DNA of 13,450 bases, taken from positions 1 to 13,450 of the forward strand of contig JAGQUE010000128.1 of assembly GCA_020438665.1 (NCBI GenBank), read 5' to 3'. The stretch comes from Nocardioidaceae bacterium. Lineage in GTDB: Bacteria > Actinomycetota > Actinomycetes > Propionibacteriales > Nocardioidaceae. Made by a program: the position numbers and the translations under genes. The first letter of the stretch is position 1, and each line of letters opens with the position of its first letter. This document shows, piece after piece, positions 1 to 7,330 of the stretch. Below the pieces are notes generated by a model. That model ran no database searches and had not been told where the DNA came from. It saw only the letters and a program-made list of their open reading frames with translations.

Positions 1-111
1 CGCTCCGCGGCCGACACCACCAGCGCCGCGTCCTCCACCAGCGAGGCCGCCGAAGAGCTCGCCCGGATGGCCTCGAACCTCCAGCAGCTCGTGGGCGAGT
101 TCAGCTACTGA
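1..111 (+). CDS. Methyl-accepting chemotaxis protein, C-terminal end (partial)
   Basis: The first 36 codons of the window, open at the 5' edge and ending in TGA, encode an Ala/Ser/Thr/Glu-rich helix followed by the segment ELARMASNLQQLVGEF and a final Ser-Tyr. This is the typical last stretch of an actinobacterial chemoreceptor, where the methylation-helix coiled coil ends in an LxxLVxxF-like tail. The protein would be an inner-membrane receptor signalling to CheA/CheW. The end (FSY) carries no xWxxF pentapeptide of the kind used by enterobacterial receptors to tether CheR and CheB. The cheY, cheB and cheR genes directly downstream support the call. Ligand-binding and membrane parts are outside the window, so ligand specificity cannot be judged. 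Confidence 0.8.
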   Translation, partial: RSAADTTSAASSTSEAAEELARMASNLQQLVGEFSY

Positions 112-158
112 GCCGTCCCACAACCATCCATCAGTTCACGATCGAAACAGAGGACACA

Positions 159-524
159 ATGCGCGCACTGGTAGTCGACGACTCACGTGCCATGCGGTCG
201 ATTCTCTCCCGCACCTTGGACGACTTCGGCTTCGAGGTCGAGACGGCCGGTGACGGCGCGGAGGGCCTCCAGAAGGTCCAGGAAGGGCCCCTGCCCGACG
301 TGGTGCTCATCGACTGGAACATGCCCGTCATGGACGGCCTCGAGCTGGTCACCACGATCCGGAGCAACCGCGACTGGCGTGGCATCACCCTCATGATGGT
401 CACCACCGAGAGCGAGCACTCGCAGATCGTGCGTGCGCTGGCGGCCGGCGCTCATGAATATGTCATGAAGCCGTTCACCATCGACGCCATCGGCGACAAG
501 CTGCGCGTGCTGGGGCTGCTGTAA
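159..524 (+). CDS. cheY: Chemotaxis response regulator CheY (first copy)
   Basis: This 121-residue protein is a single receiver domain with no output domain, the normal CheY length. The acidic pocket is D7-D8, the phospho-acceptor is D52 in the motif IDWNMPVMDG, the switch Thr is T82 or T83, and the conserved Lys is K104 in MKPF. All key residues are present, so it should accept phosphate from CheA and act on the flagellar switch or serve as a phosphate sink. The ATG has a purine-rich AGAGGA about 4 nt upstream, which decides the start. It begins 47 nt after the receptor gene stop and ends 3 nt before cheB, so it is almost certainly co-transcribed. A second, similar CheY lies at 2978. Which of the two binds the motor cannot be told from sequence. 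Confidence 0.93.
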   Translation: MRALVVDDSRAMRSILSRTLDDFGFEVETAGDGAEGLQKVQEGPLPDVVLIDWNMPVMDGLELVTTIRSNRDWRGITLMMVTTESEHSQIVRALAAGAHEYVMKPFTIDAIGDKLRVLGLL

Positions 525-527
525 GCC

Positions 528-1646
528 ATGTCCCGCATCTCCGTTCTCGTGGTCGACGACTCGGTCGTCGTACGCCGCCTGGTCACCGACGTGCTGTCGT
601 CGGACCCGCGGATCGAAGTCGTGGGCACGGCATCGAACGGCAAGATCGCGCTGTCCAAGATGCCGCAGCTGAACCCCGACGTCGTCACGCTCGACATCGA
701 GATGCCGGTCATGGACGGGCTCGAGACGCTCGTGCACATGCGCAAGCTCTATCCCGACACGCCGGTGATCATGTTCTCGACGCTGACCGAGCGGGGCGCC
801 CACGCCACCCTCGATGCGCTCGAGCGCGGCGCCCACGACTATGTGACCAAGCCGGCCAACGTCGGCAGCGTCACCGCGTCCATGGCCGCGGTCAAGGCCG
901 ACCTGATCCCCAAGATCGAGGCCGCCGCCGTTTCCCGCCGGGGTCGGCGGTTCGCTGCGCCTCCGGTCCCCAAGACCACCAACGTCGCCGCGCCGCCGAT
1001 CGTTGCGGCACCGCGCGACCGCCGTCCGTCGACCGCCAAGGTCGAGGTCGTCGTCATCGGTGTCTCTACGGGCGGACCTGACGCGCTCACCACGGTCATG
1101 AGCGGTCTGCACGACATCCCGGTCCCGATCGCGGTCGTCCAACACATGCCGCCGATCTTCACGGCGTTGTTCGCCGACCGGCTCAACACCAAGAGCTCGC
1201 TCCACGTGAGCGAGGCCAAGGCGGGGGACCGGCTCGAGCCGGGTCGGGTCCTCGTCGCACCCGGTGACTACCACCTGCGCCTGCGTCAGGACGCCTTGGG
1301 CGTGTCCGCGACGCTGGACCAGGGAACACCGGAGAACTACTGTCGACCGGCCGTCGACGTCCTCTTCCGCTCCGCTGCCGATGTGTACGGCGCCGGGGTG
1401 CTGGCGGTCGTCCTCACCGGCATGGGCTCCGACGGAGCCCGGGGTGCCGGGCGGATCGTCGAGGCCGGAGGGTCGGTCATCGTCCAGGACGAGAGCACCT
1501 CGGTCGTGTGGGGAATGCCAGGAGCCGTCGTCGGCGCCGGCCTGGCCGACGAAGTGCTTCCAGTGCGCGACGTCGCAGGCGCCATCCAGGCGCGAGTAGC
1601 CCGCGGGCGCTCGCTCATCGGTGCGAAGGGGGTGGCGCGGCCATGA
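528..1646 (+). CDS. cheB: Chemotaxis protein-glutamate methylesterase/deamidase CheB
   Basis: CheB removes methyl groups from receptor glutamates and deamidates glutamines, and is activated by phosphorylation from CheA. The 372 residues hold an N-terminal receiver domain (about 3-125: D10-D11, phospho-acceptor D56 in LDIEMPVMDG, K108), a Pro/Ala/Arg-rich linker (about 132-170), and a C-terminal methylesterase domain (about 172-360). The catalytic triad is visible: S180 in GVSTGGP, H206 in QHMPP and D302 in GMGSDG. The length is close to the family norm of about 350. The ATG lies 3 nt after the cheY stop, with weak upstream purines, suggesting translational coupling. Its stop overlaps the cheR start as ATGA. 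No key residue is missing. Confidence 0.96.
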   Translation: MSRISVLVVDDSVVVRRLVTDVLSSDPRIEVVGTASNGKIALSKMPQLNPDVVTLDIEMPVMDGLETLVHMRKLYPDTPVIMFSTLTERGAHATLDALERGAHDYVTKPANVGSVTASMAAVKADLIPKIEAAAVSRRGRRFAAPPVPKTTNVAAPPIVAAPRDRRPSTAKVEVVVIGVSTGGPDALTTVMSGLHDIPVPIAVVQHMPPIFTALFADRLNTKSSLHVSEAKAGDRLEPGRVLVAPGDYHLRLRQDALGVSATLDQGTPENYCRPAVDVLFRSAADVYGAGVLAVVLTGMGSDGARGAGRIVEAGGSVIVQDESTSVVWGMPGAVVGAGLADEVLPVRDVAGAIQARVARGRSLIGAKGVARP

Positions 1647-2473
1647 CCATCACCGCGACCGACTTCGACTTCATCAGTTCGCTCGTCCGTGAGCGTTCCT
1701 CCATCGTGCTCGAGCCGGGCAAGGAGTACCTCATCGAGGCACGCCTGCTGCCGCTGGCTCGGGAGCGCGGTGCGGGAAGCGTGGCCGACCTCGTCACTGA
1801 GCTTCGCCGCTCGCCGATGGGTCAGCTGCGCGACAAGATCGTCGAAGCCATGACGACCAACGAGACGTCGTTCTTCCGCGACGCTCATCCGTTCACGGCC
1901 ATGTCGGAGCACATCCTCCCGGATCTGCTGCGCGCACGGAGCGGCGAGCGGACCATCAACATCTGGAGCGCTGCCTGCTCCAGCGGCCAGGAGGCCTACT
2001 CCATCGCGATGCTCATCCACGACCTCGTCGGGGCCGACCCGTCGTGGCGGGTGAGGATCCTTGCGACCGACATCGCGCCGAGCATGCTCGAGCGGGTCAA
2101 GGAGGGCATCTATAGCCAGTTCGAGGTCAACCGCGGCCTGCCGGCCGCGATGCTGATCCGGCACTTCCGCAAGATCGGTCTGCAGTGGCAGATCGACGAG
2201 TCGCTGCGCCGCATGGTGGAGACACGCCTGGTCAACCTCGACCAGGAGTTCGTCAACATCTCCCGGATGGACATCATCTTCCTCCGCAACGTCCTCATCT
2301 ACTTCGACGCGGCGACCAAGAAGCGGATCCTCACCCGGGTGCGGCGCGCGATGCGGCCGGACTCCTACCTCTTCCTCGGCGGTGCCGAGACCACCCTCAA
2401 CCTCGACGACTCGTTCGAGCGAGTCCAGATCGGTCGCGCGCCGGTATATCGGCTTCGCGACGGGAAGGCATGA
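1643..2473 (+). CDS. cheR: Chemotaxis protein-glutamate O-methyltransferase CheR
   Basis: CheR transfers methyl groups from S-adenosylmethionine to receptor glutamates and opposes CheB. The protein is 276 residues: an N-terminal helical receptor-binding domain (about 1-75), then NETSFFRD (73-80), the SAM-binding loop SAACSSGQEAYS (109-120), the acidic ATD turn (141-143) and FLRNVLIYFD (213-222), the family's most recognisable C-terminal motif. I chose the ATG that overlaps the cheB stop (ATGA), preceded by the G-rich GAAGGGGGTGG. An in-frame ATG at 1508 lies deep inside cheB and would add an Arg-rich tail unlike the family. There is no TPR extension. cheX follows after 7 nt. Confidence 0.95.
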   Translation: MTITATDFDFISSLVRERSSIVLEPGKEYLIEARLLPLARERGAGSVADLVTELRRSPMGQLRDKIVEAMTTNETSFFRDAHPFTAMSEHILPDLLRARSGERTINIWSAACSSGQEAYSIAMLIHDLVGADPSWRVRILATDIAPSMLERVKEGIYSQFEVNRGLPAAMLIRHFRKIGLQWQIDESLRRMVETRLVNLDQEFVNISRMDIIFLRNVLIYFDAATKKRILTRVRRAMRPDSYLFLGGAETTLNLDDSFERVQIGRAPVYRLRDGKA

Positions 2474-2480
2474 CCAGACC

Positions 2481-2945
2481 ATGACGACGATCACCGAGCA
2501 CATCCAGATCATCGAGATCGCCAAGGACATCTGGTACTCGATGTTGGCGCTGCCCCTCGAGGAGATGGCTCCGTCGATGGCGGAGACCACCGAGGAGCCG
2601 CACTGGGCCACCTCATCCATCCACATCACCGGTGAGACCGACGTGTCGATCATCATGGCGTTCTCCGCCGATCTTGCGAAGCGCGTCACCTCCGCCATGT
2701 TCGACATGGGCACCGAGGAGCTCGGCGAGGAGGAGATCGCCGACGCGTGTGGCGAGATGGTCAACATCATCGGCGGCAACCTCAAGGCCCTGCTGCCGGA
2801 GCCGAGCGAGCTGTCGCTGCCGACGGTCAGCCTCGGCGGCCAGCACCACGTCACCATCCCCGGCGCCCACGTCATCGAGCACGTCGACCTCGACAGTCTC
2901 GGCGACCGCCTGCGCATCACCTTGTTGACCGGCCGTGAGCACTAG
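2481..2945 (+). CDS. cheX: CheX-type CheY-phosphate phosphatase
   Basis: This 154-residue protein resembles the CheC/CheX/FliY phosphatase family, which hydrolyses CheY-P. The signature Asp/Ser-x3-Glu-x2-Asn is seen once as D88-x3-E92-x2-N95 in ADACGEMVNIIGGN, followed by N100 and a proline-containing segment (P111, P113, P119) and a Gly-rich beta region. A single signature and short length fit CheX better than CheC, which usually has two. The start is the ATG 7 nt after cheR; an in-frame ATG at 2382 is inside cheR. Its place between cheR and a second cheY argues that it tunes CheY-P lifetime in this operon. Misnaming between CheX and CheC-like classes is possible; the phosphatase role is inferred from the motif. 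Confidence 0.82.
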   Translation: MTTITEHIQIIEIAKDIWYSMLALPLEEMAPSMAETTEEPHWATSSIHITGETDVSIIMAFSADLAKRVTSAMFDMGTEELGEEEIADACGEMVNIIGGNLKALLPEPSELSLPTVSLGGQHHVTIPGAHVIEHVDLDSLGDRLRITLLTGREH

Positions 2946-2977
2946 GTCGACCAGGAACATCTGAGGAGACGATTCGA

Positions 2978-3337
2978 ATGAGGATCCTGATCGCCGACGA
3001 CAGCAACGTGATGCGCCAGATCGTGAAGCGCACGTTGCGTCAGGCAGGCTATGACGCCGACATCACCGAGGCCGGCAACGGCCGCGAGGCACTCGAGGCC
3101 GTCAAGGCCAGCACCCCCGACCTGGTGCTCAGTGACTGGAACATGCCGGAGATGACCGGCATCGATCTGCTCAACGCCCTCCGGGCGGCGGGCAACGCGG
3201 TGCCGTTCGGCTTCATCACGTCCGAGAGCTCCGACGAGATGCGAGCGAAAGCGACCAGCGCGGGGGCGAAGTTCCTCGTGACCAAGCCGTTCACGCCCGA
3301 CTCGTTCCGCGAGGCGCTCGAGCCCGTCCTGGGTTGA
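2978..3337 (+). CDS. cheY: Chemotaxis response regulator CheY (second copy)
   Basis: This is a stand-alone receiver domain of 119 residues. The pocket residues are D7-D8, the phospho-acceptor is D53 in SDWNMPEMTG, T81 lies in FITSES and K103 in TKPF, so the domain should be fully active. It has the best ribosome-binding site of the cluster, GAGGAGA about 9 nt before the ATG, and is separated from cheX by 32 nt, so it may be translated independently of the coupled upstream genes. It shares the DWNMP core with the first CheY but differs in most other positions, so the two are diverged paralogues. It is the last gene of the chemotaxis operon; the strand switches after it. Confidence 0.92.
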   Translation: MRILIADDSNVMRQIVKRTLRQAGYDADITEAGNGREALEAVKASTPDLVLSDWNMPEMTGIDLLNALRAAGNAVPFGFITSESSDEMRAKATSAGAKFLVTKPFTPDSFREALEPVLG

Positions 3338-3357
3338 GGCACGCCGGGCGGATTAAC

Positions 3358-3435
3358 AGGCCGGACCCCAGGCCGGACCCCGAACGGACACCAGGCCGGA
3401 CATGGGGCCGGACACGGGCCGGACATGGGGCCGAC
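3358..3435 (+). repeat. Degenerate GGCCGGAC tandem repeats
   Basis: About seven imperfect copies of an 11-12-bp unit built on GGCCGGACMYSG start at 3359, 3371, 3382 (weak), 3394, 3406, 3417 and 3429. Steps are 12, 11, 12, 12, 11 and 12 bp. The first two copies are identical over 12 bp; later ones alternate ACATGG and ACAC(G). The array lies in the gap between the converging cheY and tadC genes, just before the hairpin at 3450-3479, whose loop and arms reuse the same words (GTCGGACAC, GGGGCCGAC). I see no gene in this gap; reading frames through the repeats give low-complexity Pro/Arg/Gly strings. The role is unknown. Confidence 0.75.
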
Positions 3436-3449
3436 ATCAGTTTGGGATG

Positions 3450-3479
3450 CCTGGCGTCGGACACGGGGCCGACGCCAGG
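3450..3479. terminator. Probable bidirectional terminator hairpin between cheY and tadC
   Basis: CCTGGCGTCGG (3450-3460) and CCGACGCCAGG (3469-3479) form a perfect 11-bp stem with an 8-nt loop. The hairpin lies between converging operons, 112 nt after the cheY stop and 33 nt after the tadC stop on the other strand. It has no T-run on either side, which is common for high-GC actinobacterial terminators, so the function is inferred from position and symmetry. Confidence 0.6.
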
Positions 3480-3512
3480 GACCCTGCCACACCATCCCGT
3501 GGGGCCACAGGA

Positions 3513-4244
3513 TCACGTGCGCAGCACCATCGTCACCAGGCCCGCGACGGTCGGGACGATGCCGAGCAGGATGAACGACGGCAGCAGGCACAAGCCCAGC
3601 GGCAGCGCGGCCTTGACCCCCACCGCCCGGGCCCGATCTTCGGCCTGCGCCCTCCTCGCCGCGGCGAGCTCCTCGCCCAGCGACGCCACCGCGTCGGCCG
3701 CGGCCGCACCGGTGCGGTGCGAGCGCGACAGCGTCCGTCCCAGCGCGCCGAGCACCGGATCGGTCGCGACCCCGCCCCAGGCATCGCCCGGGTCGATCCC
3801 GACCGCGATCCGCGCCCGCACCGCTGACAGCCGGTCGGCCGCCTCGCCCGGGAGCGCGTCGCACACCAGTCCGAGGCCGGTCTCCACAGCCGCCCCCGAA
3901 CGGAGCGTCGCCGCGAGCAGGGCCACGAGATGGGGCAGCTGGGCGCTCGCCAGCGCGTGGCGGCGTCGCTGCCGGGCGGACTCGGACTGCGCCGCCAGCC
4001 ACCACACCCCGAGACCGGCGACCGGCGCAAGCAGCAGGCCCAGCGGGCCACCCAGCCATCCCCACACCGCCGCGCCCGCGAGACCGGCCCAGAGCCAGCG
4101 ACCCCGACGCAGCCAGCCCTCCTCCGGGACGTGAGCAGACCAGGTCGGCGGCGCGCGACGGGCGGTGGGCAACGGCCGCGCCGGCACCAGCAGCCAGGTC
4201 GCCGCGGCCACGGCGACGACCGGGAGCAGGGCCGCGGTGCTCAC
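3513..4244 (-). CDS. tadC: TadC-like type II secretion F family membrane protein
   Basis: This is one of the two inner-membrane platform proteins that work with the TadA ATPase to move pilin subunits. The 243 residues show an N-terminal hydrophobic helix (about 4-20), a second hydrophobic region (about 47-83), a cytoplasmic GspF-like segment (LPHLVALLAATLRSGAAVETGL) and a C-terminal hydrophobic end rich in Leu, Pro and Ile. The start is the GTG that overlaps the tadB stop (GTGA at 4244-4241); an upstream in-frame Met would run 114 nt into tadB. It contains one lysine and no tyrosine. It is the last gene of the operon: nothing resembling a pilin or TadE gene follows. By order and type it corresponds to Rv3657c of M. 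tuberculosis. Confidence 0.82.
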   Translation of the reverse strand: MSTAALLPVVAVAAATWLLVPARPLPTARRAPPTWSAHVPEEGWLRRGRWLWAGLAGAAVWGWLGGPLGLLLAPVAGLGVWWLAAQSESARQRRRHALASAQLPHLVALLAATLRSGAAVETGLGLVCDALPGEAADRLSAVRARIAVGIDPGDAWGGVATDPVLGALGRTLSRSHRTGAAAADAVASLGEELAAARRAQAEDRARAVGVKAALPLGLCLLPSFILLGIVPTVAGLVTMVLRT

Positions 4245-5014
4245 GGCTGGGACACCCCACCCGCGATGGCCTCGATCCAGCCGAGGCCCGCCAGCGCCAG
4301 CAGCAGGCCACCCGCCAGGCAACCCAGGCCGACGGGGGTGCCGAGCAGGAACCGCCATGGGTCACCACCCACGCCAGACCCCATGGCCAGCGCCGCCAGC
4401 GGAAGCCCAGCGACGACACGCGCCGTTGCCCGGGCCGAGGCGAGCTCGGCCGTGACGACCCGACGCGTCGCCGCGTCCGCGGTGAGCTCGTCGGCGATAG
4501 CCCGGACCACCGTGGCCAGGCCCTGGCCGCCGCGTTGGGAGACCTCCCAGGCCGCCCCGAGCACGGTGAGATCCTGGCTGCCGGGCAGGCCCGCCAGCCG
4601 TCGCAGCGCCTCCGGCACACTGCCTCCCAGCCGGAACGCCTCCGCCGCCGGTGCCAGCGTCGCCCACTCGGCGGCCGCGAGCGCCAGCGCCTCCCCGGGA
4701 GGGCGGCCTGCGGCGAGCTCGGCGCCCACCAGCCGGCAGGCCTCGACGACCCGGTCCTGGGCGGCCGCCGCAGCCAGCCGGTGCTGATGCTGTCGCCACA
4801 GCCGCTGCGCCGCCAGGACGGTCACGGCCGCGATCGCGACGAGGGCGGCGCGGCTCCCGTCGAGGACCCGCACCGTGGCCGCGAGGCCGAGCGCCGCGAC
4901 CAGCAGCGACATCGCCCGCCGACGTAGCGGCCGTGGTCGGACCGGCCGGCGCCAGACCAGCAGCCACGCCGCGGCGACGGCGGCAAGGACCGATGCGAGG
5001 GCCGGGGTCATCAT
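4241..5014 (-). CDS. tadB: TadB-like type II secretion F family membrane protein
   Basis: This is the other platform protein, paired with TadC in the inner membrane. Its 257 residues show hydrophobic helices near 4-20 and 35-70, a cytoplasmic GspF-like domain (about 78-205, including GAELAAGRPPGEALALAA and a WEVSQRGGQGLATVV stretch) and two C-terminal membrane helices (about 205-250). The ATG is part of ATGA, overlapping the tadA stop; a second ATG follows immediately, so the start could shift by one codon. The end overlaps the tadC start. It is rich in Ala, Leu and Arg and contains no Lys or Tyr. It corresponds to Rv3658c in the mycobacterial order. Confidence 0.83.
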   Translation of the reverse strand: MMTPALASVLAAVAAAWLLVWRRPVRPRPLRRRAMSLLVAALGLAATVRVLDGSRAALVAIAAVTVLAAQRLWRQHQHRLAAAAAQDRVVEACRLVGAELAAGRPPGEALALAAAEWATLAPAAEAFRLGGSVPEALRRLAGLPGSQDLTVLGAAWEVSQRGGQGLATVVRAIADELTADAATRRVVTAELASARATARVVAGLPLAALAMGSGVGGDPWRFLLGTPVGLGCLAGGLLLALAGLGWIEAIAGGVSQP

Positions 5015-6171
5015 CGACCTCGCCGCTCGAGCCGATCTCGCAGCAGGGCAGCGCCGGGTCCCTTGCGAGGTGCGCCGCCGGGCGGCAGGTCGACGGCGAC
5101 CGTCATGCGTACCAGCCCGTCCGGCTCCACCTGTGGGACCGCTACGGACCGGAGATGGCGGCTGCCGTCGCTGCGCCGGGCCAGGTGGAGCACGACGTCG
5201 ATCGCGGCCGCCAGCTGACTGTGGGCGGCCTCCCTGCCGAGCCCGGCCGCCAGGGCCAGTGCCTCGACCCGGGCCGGGACATCGGTCGACGCGTTGGCGT
5301 GGAGCGTCCCGCACCCGCCCTCGTGTCCGGTGTTGAGCGCCCCGAGCAGGTCGACAACCTCGCCGCCCCTCACCTCGCCGACCACGAGCCGGTCGGGTCG
5401 CATGCGCAGCGCCTGGCGGACCAGGCTCCGCACGGTCACCTCGCCCTTCCCCTCGATGTTGGGCGGACGCGCCTCGAGGGAGACGACGTGGGGGTGGCTG
5501 GGCCTCAGCTCCGCGGCATCCTCGACCACGACGAGCCGCTCGGTCGCCGGCACCAGGCCGAGGAGCGTCCGCAGCAGGGTGGTCTTGCCCGTGCCGGTGC
5601 CGCCCGAGACCAGGAAGGCCAGCCGGGCCCCGACCACGTCGGCGAGCAGGGCCGCCGACCGGTCGTCGAGGACGCCTGCCTCGACGAGGTCGGCCATCGA
5701 GAAGGGGCGAGCGGCGGGGATGCGGAGCGACACCAGGGTGCCGGGGTTGGCGATCGGAGCGAGCACCGCGTGGAAGCGGGTGCCGTCGGGGAGCCGCAGG
5801 TCGACGAACGGCGAGGCGTCGTCGAGCCGGCGCCCGCCCAGCGCCGCGAGTCGCTGGGCCAGCCGCCGTAGCGACGCCTCGTCGGGGAAGGTGACGTCCA
5901 CCGGTTCGAGCCCCCCACCGCGGTCCCAGAAGACCTGGGAGGCGCCGTTGACCAGGACGTCGGTCACGCCGGGCGTCCGCAGGAGCGGCTCGAGCGGGCC
6001 GGCTCCCACGACGTCGCGCCGCAGCGCCGCGTGGACGGCCAGGACCGTCGCGTCGCCAACGGGACGACCTTCCTCGCGGAGCACCAGGGCGACCTGGTGA
6101 GGGGTGAGATCGGCCGAGCGCTCGGCCAGCCGGTCGCGGACGCGGTCGAGCAGGTCGGGGTTGACCGTCAT
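5011..6171 (-). CDS. tadA: TadA/CpaF-type secretion ATPase
   Basis: This is the hexameric cytoplasmic ATPase that powers assembly of Tad/Flp-type pili or a related secretion system. In the 386 residues I see an N-terminal domain with PLLRTPGVTDVLVNGASQVF (63-82), the Walker A loop GGTGTGKTT (190-198), the acidic Walker-type segment LVVVEDAAEL (213-222), and the signature VGEVRGGEVVDLLGALNTGH followed by GTLHAN. All catalytic motifs are intact, so the gene looks functional. It is at the short end of the CpaF/TadA range. I chose the ATG overlapping the ssd stop (ATGA); the open frame continues upstream into ssd but has no family similarity there. It is coupled to tadB at the 3' end. It corresponds to Rv3659c. 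Confidence 0.92.
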   Translation of the reverse strand: MTVNPDLLDRVRDRLAERSADLTPHQVALVLREEGRPVGDATVLAVHAALRRDVVGAGPLEPLLRTPGVTDVLVNGASQVFWDRGGGLEPVDVTFPDEASLRRLAQRLAALGGRRLDDASPFVDLRLPDGTRFHAVLAPIANPGTLVSLRIPAARPFSMADLVEAGVLDDRSAALLADVVGARLAFLVSGGTGTGKTTLLRTLLGLVPATERLVVVEDAAELRPSHPHVVSLEARPPNIEGKGEVTVRSLVRQALRMRPDRLVVGEVRGGEVVDLLGALNTGHEGGCGTLHANASTDVPARVEALALAAGLGREAAHSQLAAAIDVVLHLARRSDGSRHLRSVAVPQVEPDGLVRMTVAVDLPPGGAPRKGPGAALLRDRLERRGR

Positions 6172-7211
6172 CGCACGGCCTCGGTCGCGACGACCGACCC
6201 CAGCACCTCGACCGCGGCGCGGTGGAGCGGGCCCCGCCGGCCCGGCCACGGGCCGAGGCCCAGGTCGATCCGTTCGTCGAGCCGGCGCTGGTCGGCCATC
6301 ACCACCACCGTGGCCACCCCGGTGACCGCCGCCACGTCCTCCTCGAGGACCCCGCGGCCTCGCACCACGACGCGGCAGCTCGCCGTCGCGTGGCGGTGGC
6401 ACAGCCGAGCCGCACCGGACAGTCCCAGCACGGTCGAGCGCGCAACGACGACGAGAACGTCGCATCGCGGGACCAGCTCGTCCATCCGCGCCCCGTCCGA
6501 GCGGGGCAGGTCGACGACGACGACTCGGTGTCCTCGCCGGGCTGCCGACACCACCTCCCGCAGGCCCTCGGGCGGCGCCGTGCCGGCATCCTCGGGACCC
6601 CATGCCAAGACACCCAACCCATCGCGCCGCGGGACCGCATCGCGCAGCGACCGCGCCGACAGCCGACCGGCGGCGAGGTCGAGCCCCGGCCACCGGACGC
6701 CCGGCTCGTCCTCGATCCCCATCATCCGATCGAGGCCAGCGCCCGTGGGATCGGCATCGATGAGCAGCGCGGGGCCCGACCGGGCGGCGACCTGGCCGAG
6801 GGCGCAGGCGAAGGCGCTGGCCCCGGCTCCACCGCTGCCTCCTGTGACTCCCACCACGACACCCGATGGCACGGTGGCGTCGTCGAGATCGGTCAGCTGC
6901 TCCACGAGCCAGCGCTCCCCCTCCGGCAGCTCGACCACCTCGCCGGCCCCCAGCCGCAGCGCGAGGCGGAGCCCGTCGGGTCCGATCCCGCGCCAGCCGG
7001 CCACCACGACGCCCGTGCGGCGGACCGGCCCGAGCCGCACCATGGCGGCCGCCTGGTCGGCGCCCACCAGGATGAGCGGGGCAGAGGGCCAGGACCTCAG
7101 CGCGATGCCGGCGTCGGGCGCGACCTCGGGTGTCACGCCCGCGGCCGCAGCGAGGCGCAGCAGCTCGTCGAGGAGCGAGTCGTCGGCGGTGACGATCAGG
7201 GGTGGAGCCAT
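6168..7211 (-). CDS. ssd: Septum-site-determining/CpaE-like protein (Ssd family)
   Basis: This 347-residue protein resembles the MinD/CpaE-related Ssd family, which precedes tadA in actinobacteria (Rv3660c type). The N-terminal half (about 1-110) looks like a degenerate receiver or CpaE-like domain, beginning PLIVTADDSLLDELL. The second half is a ParA/MinD-like fold with the P-loop region GVTGGSGGAGAS (121-132), ALLIDADPTGAGLD and a VVVVDLPR strand. The P-loop lacks both lysines of the KGGxGKT signature, and the protein has no Lys or Tyr at all. Family roles are localisation of the pilus machinery or effects on septation; which applies here is not visible. An alternative GTG start at 7241 adds 10 residues. 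ATG 7211 fits the family N-terminus better, though its ribosome-binding site is weak. Confidence 0.8.
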   Translation of the reverse strand: MAPPLIVTADDSLLDELLRLAAAAGVTPEVAPDAGIALRSWPSAPLILVGADQAAAMVRLGPVRRTGVVVAGWRGIGPDGLRLALRLGAGEVVELPEGERWLVEQLTDLDDATVPSGVVVGVTGGSGGAGASAFACALGQVAARSGPALLIDADPTGAGLDRMMGIEDEPGVRWPGLDLAAGRLSARSLRDAVPRRDGLGVLAWGPEDAGTAPPEGLREVVSAARRGHRVVVVDLPRSDGARMDELVPRCDVLVVVARSTVLGLSGAARLCHRHATASCRVVVRGRGVLEEDVAAVTGVATVVVMADQRRLDERIDLGLGPWPGRRGPLHRAAVEVLGSVVATEAVR

Positions 7212-7330
7212 GCCCGCAGCGTCATCGACGCGGCCGGGCACCAGGAGCTCGCTGCTGGCTCGCTGTGGAAGGGGCTCGCCAATCCCTTGCTGTGCAGGGT
7301 TTCCGGCCAGGCCCGCCGACCCGGGGTCCC

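Noticed and set aside
183..1274. Long minus-strand open frame of 363 codons opposite cheY and cheB
   Set aside because: High-GC antisense shadow rich in Arg, Asp, Gly and His, with no domain pattern, opposite two clear chemotaxis genes.
3338..3512. Possible small pilin or other short gene in the gap after tadC on the minus strand
   Set aside because: Reading frames through the repeats give only Pro/Arg/Gly/Cys strings with no hydrophobic helix or prepilin cleavage site and no ribosome-binding site.
7269..7288. AAGGG-N10-CCCTT inverted repeat in the ssd/HAD divergent region as an operator
   Set aside because: Only five pairs with a long spacer and no second copy; expected by chance at this length.
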